A stretch of DNA of 64,000 nt from Ardenticatenales bacterium. GTDB lineage: Bacteria > Chloroflexota > Anaerolineae > Epilineales > Epilineaceae. The position numbers and the translations under genes are program-made. Under the pieces are notes generated by a model. That model saw only the letters and a list, made by a program, of their open reading frames with translations. It did no database searches and was not told where the DNA came from. Location: NCBI GenBank assembly GCA_020853525.1, contig JADYYS010000024.1, forward strand, positions 1 through 64,000. The letters run 5' to 3'. Shown here piece by piece: positions 63,543 through 64,000 of this stretch. Each line of letters begins with the position of its first letter. The stretch's first letter is position 1.

Positions 63543-64000
63543 TCAGCCGGCGATGCCGTTGAGCGCGGCAAGTCCGGGTCCGCGCGTCGGCGCCGGCAGG
63601 CCCTCCGGGCCGGGCAGCACCTCGTCCACGAGGCCGTAGTCCACGGCCTCCTGCGCCAGGAGGAAGCGGTCCCGCTCGAAGTCGCTGGCCACCTGCTCCT
63701 GTGTCTGGCCGGTGTGGAAGGAGATGATCTGCTGGATCCGGTGGTTCAGCCGCAGCAGCTCGCGCGCCTGGATCTCGACGTCCTGGGCGTAGCCGCGGCT
63801 GCCGCCGCCGGCCGGGTGCATGTGGATCGTGGCGTTCGGCAGTGCAACGCGCTTGCCCTTGGCTCCGGCGGCCAGGAGCACCGTGGCCATCGAGGCCGTC
63901 GTGCCGATCGCGTACGTGCGGACGTCGGCGCGGATGAGCTGCATCGTGTCGTAGATCGCCAGGCCGGCGTACACGATGCCGCCCGGTGAGTTGATGTAGA
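63543..64000 (-). CDS. clpP: ATP-dependent Clp protease proteolytic subunit ClpP, N-terminus beyond the window
   Basis: The visible 151 residues read from YINSPGG, then the nucleophile Ser in [19 protein letters not shown], the catalytic His in [23 protein letters not shown] and the Asp in [22 protein letters not shown]. The N-terminal 50 or so residues lie outside. It forms the proteolytic barrel used by ClpX, encoded just downstream on the same strand. The loop around the active site has HPAGGGSRG in place of the more common HQPxGG. Confidence 0.96.
   Translation of the reverse strand, partial: YINSPGGIVYAGLAIYDTMQLIRADVRTYAIGTTASMATVLLAAGAKGKRVALPNATIHMHPAGGGSRGYAQDVEIQARELLRLNHRIQQIISFHTGQTQEQVASDFERDRFLLAQEAVDYGLVDEVLPGPEGLPAPTRGPGLAALNGIAG

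Overview
The window looks like a chromosomal segment of a GC-rich (about 70 %) bacterium. Chloroflexota, of the Anaerolineae/Ardenticatenia type, is the best guess. The reasons are several secreted proteins with long Thr-Pro/Ser-Thr stalks, an ECF sigma factor paired with a DUF5667-type membrane anti-sigma-like protein and DUF5666-type genes, dispersed GTAGGGGC-type intergenic palindromes, and the general housekeeping set. This is inference from gene content; there is no rRNA or other phylogenetic marker in view. I saw no tRNA, rRNA, CRISPR array or intact insertion sequence.

Layout. 1-14.3 kb holds two giant secreted proteins in tandem on the + strand (the first is cut by the window edge). 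They share a long region built from a large duplicated unit that I do not recognise. 14.5-18.1 kb has gcvT, a GNAT acetyltransferase and a secreted von Willebrand A protein. 18.3-26.8 kb is a + strand housekeeping run: a YbjN-like protein, two complex-I antiporter-like membrane proteins, ftsK, yebC and ruvC, ending in the tail of a lost Na+/H+ antiporter. 26.9-29.3 kb contains small genes (DUF1801, YCII, a four-helix membrane protein behind a LexA-like operator, MOSC) and a 206-bp inverted-repeat element. 29.5-37.1 kb has an FG-GAP repeat surface protein, a double GNAT protein, a DinB-family protein and an S9 peptidase. 37.2-39.1 kb is a lower-GC norC-norB-like pair, probably transferred in, whose NorB lacks several canonical metal-ligand residues. 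39.4-49.9 kb has a large Ig-repeat secreted protein, prs, a small membrane protein and two overlapping envelope genes. 50-55 kb holds the DUF5667-type protein, its sigma factor and a propeller-like secreted protein. 55-64 kb (all - strand) has a pentapeptide-repeat/membrane/PPC-like fusion, gpmI, a membrane spermidine-synthase-like protein, clpX and the 3' part of clpP.

How the parts fit. The dominant theme is the cell surface: at least eight exported proteins with stalks, propellers, Ig-like or Ca-binding repeats, several carrying a recurrent hydrophobic-LP-hydrophobic motif next to or after the stalk. One candidate envelope regulon (sigma factor, DUF5667-type protein, DUF5666-type protein, secreted propeller) lies on the - strand at 45-53.5 kb. 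The leads most worth pursuing are the atypical NorCB pair, the duplicated unit of the giant proteins, the four-fold repeated cytoplasmic module in the anti-sigma-like protein, the antiporter-like pair lacking channel lysines, and the LexA-box-controlled small membrane protein.
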